Positions 1 to 12,740 of a stretch of DNA of 64,000 nt are shown here, piece by piece; within the stretch, counting starts at the first letter, position 1; each line of letters starts with the position of its first letter. Below the pieces are notes generated by a model that worked only from the letters and a program-made list of their open reading frames with translations, did not search any database and was not told where the DNA came from. The DNA comes from Toxotes chatareus (taxonomy: Eukaryota > Chordata > Actinopteri > Toxotidae). A program made the translations under genes and the position numbers. Location of the stretch: assembly GCA_016801885.1 (NCBI GenBank), contig CM028903.1:19885035-19949034 (forward strand). The letters are read 5' to 3'.

Positions 1-2399
1 ACTGATGTGGTCTCGTCAGAATTCACCATAATTGACCACTTTCTGGTTTCTGGGGATGCTTGGACCCCATGGAAGAATAAGAAAATCTTGTATAAATCTT
101 CTATAAACCACAAACACACATACAGACACAGCCCTTTGGGAACAGTTAGAACTCTGTAAGCAGAAAAAAAACAGAGCTTTTACAACATCCAAGCAGCATC
201 ATAATATAATGATACACTTCATTGCATCTACTGGAGCTGTATGTGGTGCAAGACCTCAGGATAACCCTGCATGACCCTCTGGGCCTTTGGACTGAGGCGC
301 CATCAGAACAAGGCCTCACCAGTCGCTTCTCTCTGCCTCTCTTCTCTTGTTATTTGTTCAGTATGTAGTACAAATTTCCCCCGTGTTGCAGGCATATAGG
401 GATCAGTGCGGCGAACTGTGCCCAACCTCGTCCTACCTTATGGAGCTTGTTACGATGCCACAGAGTTCAGGCCTGACAGATCCAATAACCCCTTCACTAT
501 CGTTCAGGGGAGAAATTGCTCCGAGCGATCCGCGCCGAAAAACGCCCCGCGCCTCACCCCGCGTTTAAAGTTATGATCCTTATCGTAATTAATTCAATAA
601 AGCGGTAATGTGCTGCAAACCCGGCACCCCCCTGCCTTGTCCAGTGTGCAGGGGGATATAGGCTTTCAGGTCCGAGATCTCTCACTGACTTCAGTGTCGA
701 AGGTAATAGAGAGCAGACAGGAGTTAGACAGCGATAGGTATGTCTGCACCGGTGTGAGTAAAGAGGCCTAATCGAATTTGTTTTAGACTTTAAAAAGATA
801 CTTTCAGGGGTTTGTGTTAATAACCTAATAATAATAAGAAATGGAAAGCCGATCCAAGGTCAACAGTGGAAGGAAGCCATTTTTAATTTGGAAAACTGGA
901 GCGGGCTCCAAATAATTGGCTACCATCCTGTGGATGCACACACTGGGTCCCAGAGTTGCCACAACATCACATGACTGATGGGATATGATGTAAATCACTT
1001 CAACAACGGTTTAAGAGAACCAAAGATTGAAACTAATACAAACAAAATATAGGTTTAGTCAGGAAGCTTAAAAAAAATATGTGAAAGTTGTTAAAATTAC
1101 AAATCGGAAAGAAATTCAAGTCCTAAAAAAGTTAATCCATGTTTTAACTCAGGTTTTACGAAGTTTGTATAATGAGAAAAAATCTTAGGGGAACTAAACA
1201 AAAAACTAGTTTTCTATGTAGGTTTTGGTTTAGTTAAATCAAAACTTTAACCTAACTGCTGTTAAGTTCCTGTTCACTTCCCGTGCTGATACACATTACC
1301 TGGTGTTATATGAATGTTTTCAGTGAAAACAGAGCCCATGTCCTCACAACATTTTAGGGTAATTGGGAACCTGACCTGGCTTTAGATGAAAAATAATCGC
1401 CAGTCGTGTGTATTGTTTCACTCAAGCCTTAATTAGTTCAACGGATTTCTGAAGATTGAAACACTGATTAGAAGAGACTTGTTTCACACTGCAAGTTAGC
1501 ATGTGTATGTGTGGTTGGTTGAGTGTGTTCTTATAACTGAATAATGCGTTGAGCAACACACTGAGCCCTTAACTGCTGCAGTGGAGCTGCTCAGTGCTCA
1601 TCTCCAAAGTAGCGACATGCTGCTGAGTGGTTTGTGGCTTCCTGATGCACATATAAATAAATACAAATACAGTAGCTTTTATAAGTTCTTCCTTGCTTAT
1701 GTGGTGTGTTGTGATAGTCCTATGCGCTGTACGCATGGAAGTTCAAATTCGTTGAACTTTGACCTTGGTAAGCCCAGCCAGTGGCTGAGGGCTCTTGCTT
1801 GTCCTGCAATTCAAGATGGAGCAGAAATAATTTAGTGGTGTTTATGAATGGAACTGATCACAGCTGAGATCAGCTGCAGATGTGAGATGTCAGTCATCAG
1901 ATTCAGCAACTGGGTTTGTGAGAAAAAAGTTTGTTCTTATAGTTTTTAAAGGGCAACATTCACATTATAGACTGAAAGTCATAATACAAGTTATTTTGGA
2001 GATTATCTGGAAAGATCATAATGTATTAAAAAACTTGCAAATAGTTGGACAGTAACAGTCTGTCTACACAGGAGGAGTTTCAGTCATCCATCTCACATGC
2101 GTCAGTATCTTTCTACACAGGTGGCATGACATCTTGCACTTGGCCTGTTAGATTTTCAGAGGAAGAAGTGGTGGAACTAGATGTAACGGGAATGGTGAAA
2201 AAACACATTTACCTAGAATTTGAATATTATTTAGTCCTTCATACACTACCTGTTGACTTTCCTGGTACTCTGCTCTCTGGAGCTAAAAGCAGTGTTTGTG
2301 ATATTGTAGGCTGAAGTGTATGCAAATCAAAGATGGCTACAAGGAAACGATCAAACATTGGTCACAAGTTCAATGACACTGGGAGAACTATCTGTGATA
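1..2399. other. Intergenic DNA, no gene seen
   Basis: AT-rich non-coding sequence. The open frames in it are short, start mostly at non-ATG codons and have no splice sites or composition that supports coding. A small CpG-containing patch lies at about 500-570. Nothing else recognisable. Confidence 0.6.
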
Positions 2400-2965
2400 G
2401 AGGGGTATGAAGTGAGGGCTTGTTAGTGGGTGGGTGGCAGTGGGGTCAACAGCTCCTCAGTCAGCTCAGGATATTTGACCAACGTTTGCACCCGCCCGCT
2501 ACTCCACACTTCCCCCCTCTCCCCTCCCCTCCCTGAGTCCCCCCTCAGATTGATTAAATTGGATCAAGATGACACCAATAATTGGCTCAAGCTGGGGCCG
2601 GTGTGCAGACCCAATGATCCATATCTAACTCCTTTTGTTGCGATGGTGTCCCTTTTCCCGCGCCGCACTCCATTTGGAACGGTTTACCTTGGCTCTGTCA
2701 CAAATGTTTTAGCCCAATCCCCCACTGAACACAACAGCCCGCTGACATCATGAGAGCGACGGAAAGGTTACATTTTTCGCAGATGTCTGGGAAATTATCG
2801 ACATGCTGGCTTTTCATGATCACCCCATTCATCCCTTTTGTTCAGTATTCCCAGGGGAGACACACAGAAAGAGCGGATGAGGTGTTTTGGTGTGAAATGT
2901 TCCCGTTTGATATCAATATCCATGACCGTAGGAGAAAAAAATTGATTGAGAACTCCAGGAGATGA
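2400..2965. other. Candidate conserved non-coding block
   Basis: Balanced, high-complexity sequence standing out from the AT-rich flanks. It holds TAAT/ATTA homeodomain-type cores around 2552-2584 and a CpG-bearing stretch near 2650-2670. No frame here resembles a known protein. The call rests only on texture, without any alignment, so it is tentative. Confidence 0.25.
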
Positions 2966-4527
2966 TTTATTTGAGTGTCTGAGTGTTAAAAAACAGTGAT
3001 AGTAATCTGTGCTTGATCAATGTATAGATAAAAAAAGGAAATAGTAAATTGGACGCCTTACAGAGAGAGTATAATTTTGGCAAAAGTAAAAAGAGCACAA
3101 ATTATTGTTATCTGCGTGATTTCGAAATCCAGGGAAATTCACTTGTGGTGCAGAAAATAGATGATAGATCAGAGAGCGCTGCTGCTAGTAGGCTCTCCGC
3201 TTCATTCCCTCCACAAAGCCGACTGATTTTTTTTTATGTAGACGGCAAAGCAAAATGTTTGAAGCTCTAATGAATTTAAAGTAAATTGTTACAAAGTGCA
3301 GCAACATGAGCAGAGAAAAGCTTAATCAGAAACAATATACACCTCACAGCTCTGGCTAGTGACCTGCCGTTGCCTGCTAAATAGGTCTGACATGTTTGTT
3401 ATGCTTAGAAATTCCTGACTACTGGAATCTAAATTCACCCTTCAGGTTACTGATTTTCCTGGCCACTGCGTCGTCTTGGCCCCTCTCCCTCTGCACCCTT
3501 TAAAGGCACATAAACATCTCAAGAACTCTGTGAAATTGTTTGATATTTGGAAGAGCGCATATCCAATCATCCGCTGCTTTTACAAAGACGAGGCATTACA
3601 TGGCATGTAGGGCACTGGGAACAGCAAAATCACATAAATGGTGTAGGTTATCAGTGCACAGTCAGAGTCCCATCGACCGCCCTCGGCCGATGCATTCAAT
3701 TAGGCTCTCTGGCATTTTATCTGATGCTCTAGCTCAGCCCTGTAGGCTCCGGTGATTCTGCTGCACCGGAGCTGTAGACAAAAACTCAGCCTGTCACATC
3801 TGATTGAAGGAAAGCCTCGAAGATCCTGTTGCTTCGTCACCAAGGTTACTAATCAGATTTCCATCCAGTACAGCCACATGCAGGATTTCCTGATCAAACG
3901 CTGCCACTTGGCCCCACCGGCCAACCCGGGCCCATTATCTAACATGTTTTCTATGCAGCGGGGTCAAGCACAGTGTAAAGCTCAGGGAGAAACACTATAC
4001 CTGTCTTTTGGAGCAGGCTGGAGGTAGAGCCACCGACAGGTTAAAAAGGAAAGGAATTGATCTCAGGAGGGTCAAAGTCAGGACCCAGCTCACATCAGGG
4101 GACAAATCCAAATAACACTGGAAAATATTAAGAATCTGGAAGGTTCTAAATCAATAGAAGATTGTTATTAACCTCTTCAGATTCAGCTTAATTTGACTGG
4201 CCTCCATGTGCTAGATGATATATACTCCAATCCCTCTGGGAATTTGGAATGAATATATATGATGATATATTTTTGAGACTTCAGAAAAAACAAAACAAAG
4301 CAAAACCTTTTAACACTGAGAGATAACTTAAGATGTGGTAGCCCAGGTATAAAACAATCAAAGAAGGCTACAGTAATGCTCTGAGTCTCCGTAGAGCCAA
4401 TCACATGGTCCCCCTGTTTATTGACACAGAGCTGACCTCTGAACCCAGCCTGTGCCTGCCAAGAGCTACGGTATTAGTCATGGTAACTCGGTATGTGTGT
4501 GTGTGTGTAAGTGAATATAAGGTATGG

Positions 4528-4528
<1 letters not shown>
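2966..4528. other. Intergenic DNA with one higher-complexity block
   Basis: No gene is visible. About 3540-4030 is GC-balanced, carries several CpGs and an 'attcaattagg' homeobox-like site near 3695, and could be a regulatory element. The rest is AT-rich and featureless. Confidence 0.3.

Positions 4529-4575
<47 letters not shown>
4529..4575. repeat. (GT)n microsatellite
   Basis: About 23 GT units read directly from the sequence. A shorter GT run sits just upstream at 4495-4508. The open frames across it on both strands are a by-product of the repeat. Confidence 0.95.
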
Positions 4576-4578
<3 letters not shown>

Positions 4579-6924
4579 AGGGACATATTTGGCAGGGCTG
4601 AGCCTCCTTCAACAGCAGCCAACACCAATACCTGTCTAATTTTCCAGATCATGGGAATCAGTGGAGGTGTAAACACGCAGGACTGAAATGATCAACAGAT
4701 TAAAAATCGAAAGAGAAGGACATTACAGGCTGAGGGACATTTATCTGCAGTGGGAATAATTTGCTTTTTTGCTTTCTTCCTGAGAGTAAGATGAGAAGAT
4801 TGATAACACCCTCATGTCTGTGGGTTAAATATGAAGATACAAGCAGGAGCTGGATACTTTAGCTTATCTTAAAGACTGGAAAAACAGGGAAACAGATAGG
4901 GTGATCTGACTACCAGAACCTCTGAAGCGCATTAATTAACACGGGCAAGTCACTGAAATAAAAGTTAGTAATAATACATATCATTTACTGAATAATAATT
5001 CTTTTGCTTTACTACACCACAGCAAAAGTTATATTGCTTTTGGTACTCAGCTGTCCTTTGTCAAAGGTGCCTTTAAGCAACTCCAAAGCCCCTCACACCT
5101 ACATCCATGGGCGTAGATTTGAGTGTAGACAGTAAGGACATGTCTGAATGTCAAGGTGTTGCTGAATTGTCCCTACCCTTATTTCTTTCCATCTCAAATT
5201 ATCTCTAGTAAGATCTATGCAGCTGCTATGAGCTGCCAGGTTTGTGTGTTTTCTGCAAAAAGTTGAAAATTATGTTAAAGAGTGAAAGACTGGAATATAG
5301 AAGATACTCAGCTATTATCTGGTAACCCTCATCTCCAAACTGCACTATGCACTGTGGACCAGCTGCCGTCTGGCAGTGGCAGTAGTGGAGCTGGTGATGA
5401 GCCATGGTGAATCTGAAACAATGAGTATTTATAGTTTAACATTTTCAAAGGATACAGACATCAGTTGATATATTTAAATTTCACTGGTTAAGTGAGGTGG
5501 AATCAAGACATCAGGCCCTTTCAAAAGAACTGAAGTGTAAACAACAGCTGAGCTTTGTTAATAGTATGCATAGATAGCTGGTTACGACAGAGGAGCAAAC
5601 TACCTACAGCTTCATACATTCATTTTCTCTTAACATTTTCCTGAAAATCAATCATGTCAAGATTTCTATTTTTATGTAAAATATCAATTTAAAGGAAAAT
5701 TAATGATACAAATCCAGTTTGAGTCAAGATATATCAGAAAACACTTTCAATTAAATTAAATGTTCAGCAGGCTCTTTATGTGCACGTGTGTGCAAACGTG
5801 TGCATATGAATGAGAAAAGAGAGACAGAGAACAAGTGCACACTATCTGGCAAAAGGTTCCTTACTTAAGATAAAACCAAACCTTTGTCCTTGCCTACATC
5901 TCACAAATTCTTTGAGAAACTGAAAATGAGGTATCGTAGTTTAACAAGCAGTCATCCTGTCTGGACTGACCATGAACAGTTAGCTTAACATTAGCCCCAG
6001 TGGCTGCATGCAGCAGCACTCCAGACATCCAGTCCAAACGGTGAATGTAGGCTTATCATTTGCTAATGTTAGCAAGGCAGCTAAGCTTTCAGAGGTGCAA
6101 ATAAGTGTATTTTTAAAAATGTTGAACTATTCCTTTAAATATATTTGTTTACATGAGTGAAGGGGATATTTCTTAGTTTGTGAGCTGGAGAGTGGACATA
6201 TATATAAACAGCAGATGGATAGCAGAGGTGAAAAGGTAAAGGTGAGGCTGAGTCACAGCTCCACTGCTGCCAGATGTTGTAGTACTGGGTGCAAACTGCA
6301 GGGGAGGGCGGCACAGAGCCAGAGAAAAAGACTGCTATTTTACTAGTGACAGACGTGATGGTGCCTGAAACACTTCCTCTGTTTTGAAAGCTCACTCCAC
6401 ATGGACTTACAAGTTTATATAGTGGCCCAGTGCTGCTGAGCTGCCTGGGTGTTGAGGGTGATAACATTACTGGCATCCACCAAGAAAACAGCATCATGGA
6501 GGGCAAGAAAGAGGAAATGGAACTGGCGTTAAACTGACCGAGATGCCTCAGTGGCTTTGGAGAGCGCGATGAAGACTGATCGGGGAAAAAAAGTGTGAGA
6601 GAGAGCGAGAGGCAGACAGACAAACTATCGAGTCGAAGACAGAGACAGACACAGAGAGTGTTGAGTGGTGAGGGTTAGGCTGATTCTGTTTCACTTAATG
6701 TAACCATGGAGGCCTGGGAGCCCCAATGCTGCCCACTCTGGGCTCTTTAATGTAAATAGCCGTCGCTGCCCCAACGCTGAGGCACATGTGAACGCACCAT
6801 AGCTGTGTTATATGACTCTGTTTAACCCAACAGCACTCACAGACACAGAAATTCCTGCTCCAGCTCTTTTCCCATCACTCGAGTGAGTGAGTGGGGTGGG
6901 GGGAGTGGGGACGGCGGCAGACGG
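4576..6924. other. Intergenic DNA with a repeat relic
   Basis: No gene is visible. From about 5860 to 6140 the text resembles the percomorph dispersed element that ends in a 'gttgaactattcctttaa' tail (here 6122-6139). A 162-codon minus-strand open frame at 6135-6623 has no protein-like features. Confidence 0.35.
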
Positions 6925-6934
6925 ACAGAGAGAC

Positions 6935-6971
<37 letters not shown>
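6925..6971. repeat. (GA)n purine tract
   Basis: Nearly uninterrupted GA/GACA units giving an all-purine + strand, the kind of tract that can form triplex DNA. The serine/leucine-rich minus-strand frames at 6808-7231 arise from it. Confidence 0.9.
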
Positions 6972-6974
<3 letters not shown>

Positions 6975-9678
6975 GTGCGGTGAGAGAGGAAACATTTCTT
7001 TGGCATGAGGCAAAATACAATTACCAGAGAGACATAGTTCTCTAAGACAGAAGAAAAGCAATTTATGGAAGGAGAGAAGGAAGCAGAGATCTCCTGGAGT
7101 GAAAAGTTCATGATCTCTTCAGAAATGTCCTCTGCCTGGAGTTTAATGGTCTCTTGGGGACCTGAAGTACCATGACCTGATTGGCTGTCAGCCTGAGACT
7201 GAGGCGCCTGATTGGCTGTGGCACATTCCACATTCTAACCCACTCCAACTTACATTCCCATTGATGTCACCCAATCAAATTATACATGGCTGCTAAAGAC
7301 AGTTGAAATGAGCTAAATTTGTCCTAACACCAAGTTCAGAGGACGCGACGGCTTTTAAATTGTAGCTGTTTTGCTTCAAAATTGGCAAAGAAGTACCTTG
7401 GTTAAAAAACTTTTGGCAGCACCTGCTCAGTATTAGTCATTTTCATAACCTTTTCTCCTTCCCTTCTTGACCTTATTATGTCACTGATAACATGCCATTA
7501 TATGGAGTGCAGTGAAAAGTTCAAGTTCACGGTTTGGGTCTATTTCCACATGCACTGGTTCTTACTACCATCAGTCATCGGCCTCATCACATGTGTCAAA
7601 CCATGATGTTTGACCTTGGCAGCCCCCGCCTCGTTGCCCCATGGTCTAAAACAATACACCACATCCTTCCATTGTGCCCGCCGTGCCCGCCTCGGCAACT
7701 CGTCTGCTCCTGCATCACGCCTCCTGCGCCCTGGCAATGTGGGCATATGTGTGGGTGCCCATCCTGTCCCCCAGGCATGACGCGTGTGCGTGGTCACGCG
7801 TGTCTCTACAGTCGGGCCAGCGGCAGAGGGAAGCGGACGTTCACACATACATGCATAAGCGGGAATCCATTAAGCCCCATGTAAAACAAACTCAACATGT
7901 GCTGCTTCCTTTTCCTATAATGGAGAGCTTTTATCCACGCTGACCCAGAGGGTAGCAGCTAGAGGGCCTGGGCCTGTGCTCAGAGTTGAGAGACAAGGGC
8001 AGACCCTGAGGTTACTTCATGTAGGTGAGAGGTCAATGACGATGCCAATGCAAATTAAAACAGCAGACAGATGGATTTAACTGTCAAGTTGCATATCTGA
8101 TGATAGTGGATGGTGATGGAAATGAGAAGTGTATTTGAGAAGAAAATTTTATTAAATGTTAAATCATTCAGTTTTATACCTCACATCTATTTATGCCAGT
8201 TAATTGTTTATATCATATTATGAGTTATCATGGGAAAGTATGGTGTTTTTTTACAAAAGTATAATTTATATGGTTTACTTAATGCATACTATCATCAAGT
8301 CTTTATGAAAAAAAAAATCGAATATAAATGAATAGATGTTTTATATTTTATAGTGTACCCCTATTTAGTTGTTTTTCTAATATTAACTGGTACTGCCATG
8401 TACCATGGGCATGTATGTGTGGTTAGTCTTAATGTAAAATCACTTAAAAAACAATTTTATTTTTATTTTAAAAACATTTTTAAAGTGGTGTAATTATACT
8501 CCCATGTTAAAGCCTGATGGAGCAAAAGGATGACAAGAACACTGCACCGCATTAACATTAACTGGTTGTCATAATTATTCAAATGTAAGCACTCACAGAG
8601 GCACTAGTAATGCACACGCCAGGTTTCTGATAAACAAGTTCAACACTTGTGTTTGCACAAGCAATGCAGATGCAGCTTTAACAGATATGAGTTTTGCTAT
8701 GCAAATGTATATCTGCTGTGATCACAACAGCTACCTGTCAGGCTCAGTTCAGGGCTGTTCTAGCTGACATCCTCTCTGCAGCCACGGCTAGGTTATCGAG
8801 GCGCCATAAATCCTGTCTTCTCTTGTTTATCAAACTCCAGCATCAGTAGTAACCCTGCTGCTCATGTAAAATTCCAACTGATCCTAAAGTACCAAACCCT
8901 GGGACTTATGCTGAAGAGCTGGCAGAGCACCAACAGGAACTGTCGGGGGGGGGTGGACGGGGATGGATAGAAGCCAGTCAAAGAGGTAAATGAACAAATG
9001 AGCTCATGTACTGAGGAAAATGACCAGAATCAAAGGAGCAACATGTGGAAGGAAGAGAGTGTGAGGGAGGAAACAGTGTCTTCCATGAGTCAGGGGTAAT
9101 GTCAAGGGTAGCCTGAGCAACACCTTTCTTTGACTTTACCCAACCCTGAATATCCAGCTTGTCATAACTTCACCTCAACAATAGGGCAGTTGGGGTTTTG
9201 GTTGCAATCAGAGATAACATAAACCCTTCACATTACATCATGACAAGAGGATGAAGAGGTTTAGTCAAATGCCTTCCGCCAGGTTATGAGGAACAGAAAC
9301 AAATGAAACCCAACAGAAACAAAATGATCTCCACCACACACTTCCACCAAAAGATTTTGGAAAATTGGGAAAACACTGTTTTACTCAAACCACTTATGCT
9401 AACGTCCACATCACAACAAAGAAGCTATCCACAAAACCCCAACTGAATATTATTCATAACAGTCCCTAGCTGGAGTCTGTGCCTCAGTGGTGCACAAATT
9501 TCCAAAACAGATATGGATCTTATCTATTCCACATTTTGGATATGGAAATTTGGAATGCCTTGAAATTTTTGTCACTTTAAATAAACACCCTTAAAAAATG
9601 TCGAACGAATCTCATCAGGAAAGCTTGTTACAGTGTTAACCACATTCACAAGGCATTTAAAGCATTTGTCTTTCTACA

Positions 9679-9681
<3 letters not shown>
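6972..9681. other. Intergenic DNA, no gene seen
   Basis: Mostly AT-rich. A GC-richer patch at about 7600-7830 has open frames on both strands but no splice context or recognisable protein. Nothing else is supported. Confidence 0.5.

Positions 9682-9761
<80 letters not shown>
9682..9761. repeat. (CA)n microsatellite, about 40 units
   Basis: Perfect 80-bp CA array read directly. It is followed by ordinary unique sequence. Confidence 0.97.
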
Positions 9762-9763
<2 letters not shown>

Positions 9764-11879
9764 GTGGTCCTGGTGCTGTCTCGGTGGTAATTTGAGACCA
9801 GAGGGGACTTTTCAGAGGAAAGCAGCTCAAAGCTAAGTGGGAGCAGCTGATGTTGCATCATACTTCAAACATTCTTCAAATTAACAATATGTCAAAGGCT
9901 ATGGAGTGCTCTCCGGCACACACACATGCACAAACACTCAGATCTGCTTTAAGATAAGGAATAACCCATCACCTCTACAGATAGGTCCACTCTGTGTGTC
10001 AGGCTGATATGATAAAACCATCATGCTCTCCTGCAACCTTTAGAATTACATTGCATGAATTAAAAAAAAAATCAAAAAGCAGGCCTTTCAATATCATTCC
10101 TAATCCACCACCTCTATTATCATAAGGTTATGTTCTGAAGCAGCAGGGGGGAGAGTCTCACCAGTGGCGGACGTTGCAGATGTTTCTGGAACCGTCCGAG
10201 GCCAGCTGTTGGAATGTTTTCCCACCGCATGAAGAGGCAAGGGCAGCAGCACTATTGGCTGCCCCCACTGGGTCACGTGACCCAGGTCATGTGACCGAGG
10301 AGAACCTGACTGGTGGGTTTGGCAGCTGACCTTTGCTGCCGCGATCATCTCAACTGGGCTGGCCCACGCGGGCCCCGGGCCACTGATCTGAGGCCAGAGG
10401 GAGAGAGGAGGTGACTGTCAGCCACATCAAACGCCTGGAGCCTCCCACTCACTCGGGGATGGATACACAGACTGCAGGGCTGGAGATACAGTGTGGTTGA
10501 CAGACTGAGGTCACTCACGCAGATGGACACACACGCCCACGTGCATGCTTCAGTGTATGCACACTGTGCACTGGGGTCCAGCTTTACCAAATGATTTAGT
10601 GTCACATGCACATTTGAAAGTTTGCTGTCCTGCAGTATCATTCTGCAGCACTTTCTTCATGCTTCTATCACTTTCTGTCAGATGCAGTCATAACATGAGT
10701 TTACCTGTGGCAGACTGAACAGGTGCTAACTGGGTAATCATCAAAGGAACAAGGTTAACCATAGCTGATGGGTTCGAAACCAGTCCGGCTCTAAGTGACT
10801 GGTGCTGACAGACACGTCTAAACATCTCTAATGTTGGCTGCTAATTACGATTAAACCCCTCTACATGGCACTGACAAGAAATATAATAAATGGGTGCTGT
10901 GTCTGTGTGTGCTCATGAGAGAGTGTGTGTGCGTGAGGCAGAGGAAGAGTACATGAGTGATGTAAGATGTGAAATATCCGAGCAAAATGTGAAAGAGTGT
11001 GAAACATCTTATGGCATTACATTTAAACATCCAGAGGCTGCTGTGGTAAAGTTTAAACATTCACTATTTTCATGTAGAAAACCTACAAATACACTCAATA
11101 TCTAAACAAATGAGAGTAACATTTATTCTATATCCAAAACATTTGATCTTGTTTAAGATCTTGCTTCAGAGTTTGTTTGTTTTTTAAGATTATTTTTTGT
11201 TATTATTATTATTATTATTATTATTTTAAATTCAGATTTAAAATCAGATAAAATGAAGAAAATAATCACGGTTTAGTTGAACTGGTCATGTTCAGTTGTA
11301 GATTCACTTCAGTGTAAAGGGCCATAAGCCAAAAAGGTTGAGAACCACTGTTGCACGCCACCAAGACATCAGCTTCATATCTAAGCCAAATATAAATGGA
11401 TAAAACTTTGCACCTCATGAATCCTAAAAGTGAAGTAGCTTTAAAAATAAAGTACTTTGGAAAGAAAGAACAGTTCACACAATATTTTGAAGCCAGTCTG
11501 GAGTATTAGTGGAAATCAGGTTAATATGGTTCTTTTACCACCCACAGGCCGCTTACCTGACGCCCTCTAGTGGTCCTTCTTCTACATAAGACACTGACTC
11601 TTGCTTAGTGCCACTGTGGAGGGATCTTAGAAGAAAAAGCAGAAGACATTGTAGAGATTTAGAGAGAGATTGCATTCTTAAAAATAAAATGGCAACAACA
11701 AAGTGCTTTACAAAGGGCGGACACAAGGCAATCAAATAACTAACAGTATGTTTTTTAATCAAAACAGTAAGAACAAAGGATAAAAAGTCCTTTAGTCAAT
11801 GCATATGTATGCATGGATTTCCACATAAATACAGTAACATACAGTACATGTATACATGCAGAGTCCCACACTATGTTTG
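9762..11879. other. Intergenic DNA with a GC-rich patch
   Basis: A GC-rich patch at about 10130-10400 carries an ATTGGCT (inverted CCAAT box) and two palindromic E-boxes, listed separately. An AT-rich part has a (TTA)n run at 11200-11224. The phrase 'ggttgagaaccactg' at about 11336 resembles old hAT-type repeat text. No gene is visible. Confidence 0.4.
10270..10296. promoter_or_regulatory. Tandem palindromic E-boxes (CLEAR-like and M-box-like)
   Basis: Seen: a perfect 14-bp palindrome GGGTCACGTGACCC at 10270-10283 and, one base later, GGTCATGTGACC at 10285-10296. The first contains GTCACGTGAC, the consensus bound by TFEB/TFE3/MITF and USF factors. The second contains TCATGTGA, the MITF M-box. 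Centre-to-centre spacing is 14 bp. An inverted CCAAT box lies just upstream at about 10253. Function as an enhancer or promoter is inference. Confidence 0.45.
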
Positions 11880-12110
11880 ATTAAGATATGAATATAAGAA
11901 AGTCCTACATTAAAAGTGAGTTTTCAGCAGAAAGAATATCAAGTTTGCAACCTGTGAGATTTGAGGGCAGATCATTCTATAGCAGCATTTACCTGGAAAA
12001 AAAACAACAAGCTCTCTCCTTTAAAGTCCTAATGTGATCTGGGACCAGGCCATGAGATGCTTTAATGTAATTAGCAGGATCTAAGGATCTTATCAAGGAT
12101 CAATTCTAAA
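11880..12110. repeat. Decayed teleost dispersed repeat
   Basis: The text 'ctgggaccaggccatgaga' (about 12039) and 'caattctaaaac' (about 12100) match the body of a common fish interspersed repeat whose copies describe themselves as 'gggaccaggccattcagagc...ttctaaaa'. The copy is diverged and its ends are not clear. Family name not assigned. Confidence 0.4.
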
Positions 12111-12415
12111 ACTATAAATGTTGCGGTTGTGGAAAACAGAGTTGCATCTAGGTAAAAATGAAAGGAGTGATGGGCAGAAAAAACGACAGGTGGAAGGAAA
12201 AACTCAGTAGAATGGCAGACTGTGCAGCCTGATGCAGACCAGCCGTGATGGCTGTGTGCGTATATGTGTGTGTGTGTGCATGCATACATGTATGTTTGTG
12301 TTATCAGTGTACATCCAGACACACAGTGTACAGCTTTGCCATCAGGGAGTCAGAACATTGTGTCCACCTCTGTCTTTTCTCATGATCAGCTCCACTATTC
12401 CCTTTCGCCTATGTC

Positions 12416-12438
12416 AAAAAAAAAAAAAAAAAAAAAAA
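12416..12438. repeat. poly(A) tract
   Basis: A 23-base A run after 'atgtc', with no preceding AATAAA or gene-like body, so probably a retroposition tail or slippage product. Confidence 0.85.
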
Positions 12439-12479
12439 CACAACTCTTTGAGTGAAGGGTCTGTTCTGTAACAAATGCA

Positions 12480-12740
12480 ACATACACACACTGCAGTCGG
12501 TCCCCTCCCCGGACGACAACAACAACAGCTGTTAGCATCTCGCGTGTAACTTCATTTCCCCCCCAGCGTCAGTGCAGCAGCCCCTCCCCGCTTGTGCGCA
12601 ACTCTGCCGTGACAGACATGACAGTTATAAATCACCTTTTCTTCCGCCTATTCCCAACCGGACCCGGGATGCAAAGGGCTGCTGGTTGGGAGCAGGGGGT
12701 CTGCGGCTAAAATTAGAGGCCGTCTCAATCAACAGGCTGA
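12480..12740. other. Candidate conserved non-coding block
   Basis: GC-richer, high-complexity block with a GC-box-like 'cccctccccg', two TGACAG (MEIS/PREP-type) sites 9 bp apart at about 12610-12626, and ATCAATCA-like PBX/HOX text near 12726. Texture suggests an enhancer; no alignment supports it. Confidence 0.25.

Noticed and set aside
6135..6623. 162-codon minus-strand open frame
   Set aside because: No recognisable domain, begins in a GA/CT-rich tract, overlaps likely repeat DNA and has no splice or promoter context.
7534..7943. Open frames on both strands in a GC-richer patch
   Set aside because: Translations are Pro/His/Cys-rich without domain features; GC-rich sequence lowers stop frequency and explains the length.
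10771..10781. GGTTCGAAACC, a perfect tRNA B-box
   Set aside because: No convincing A-box at the right distance and no cloverleaf or acceptor stem around it; at most a tRNA-derived SINE relic.
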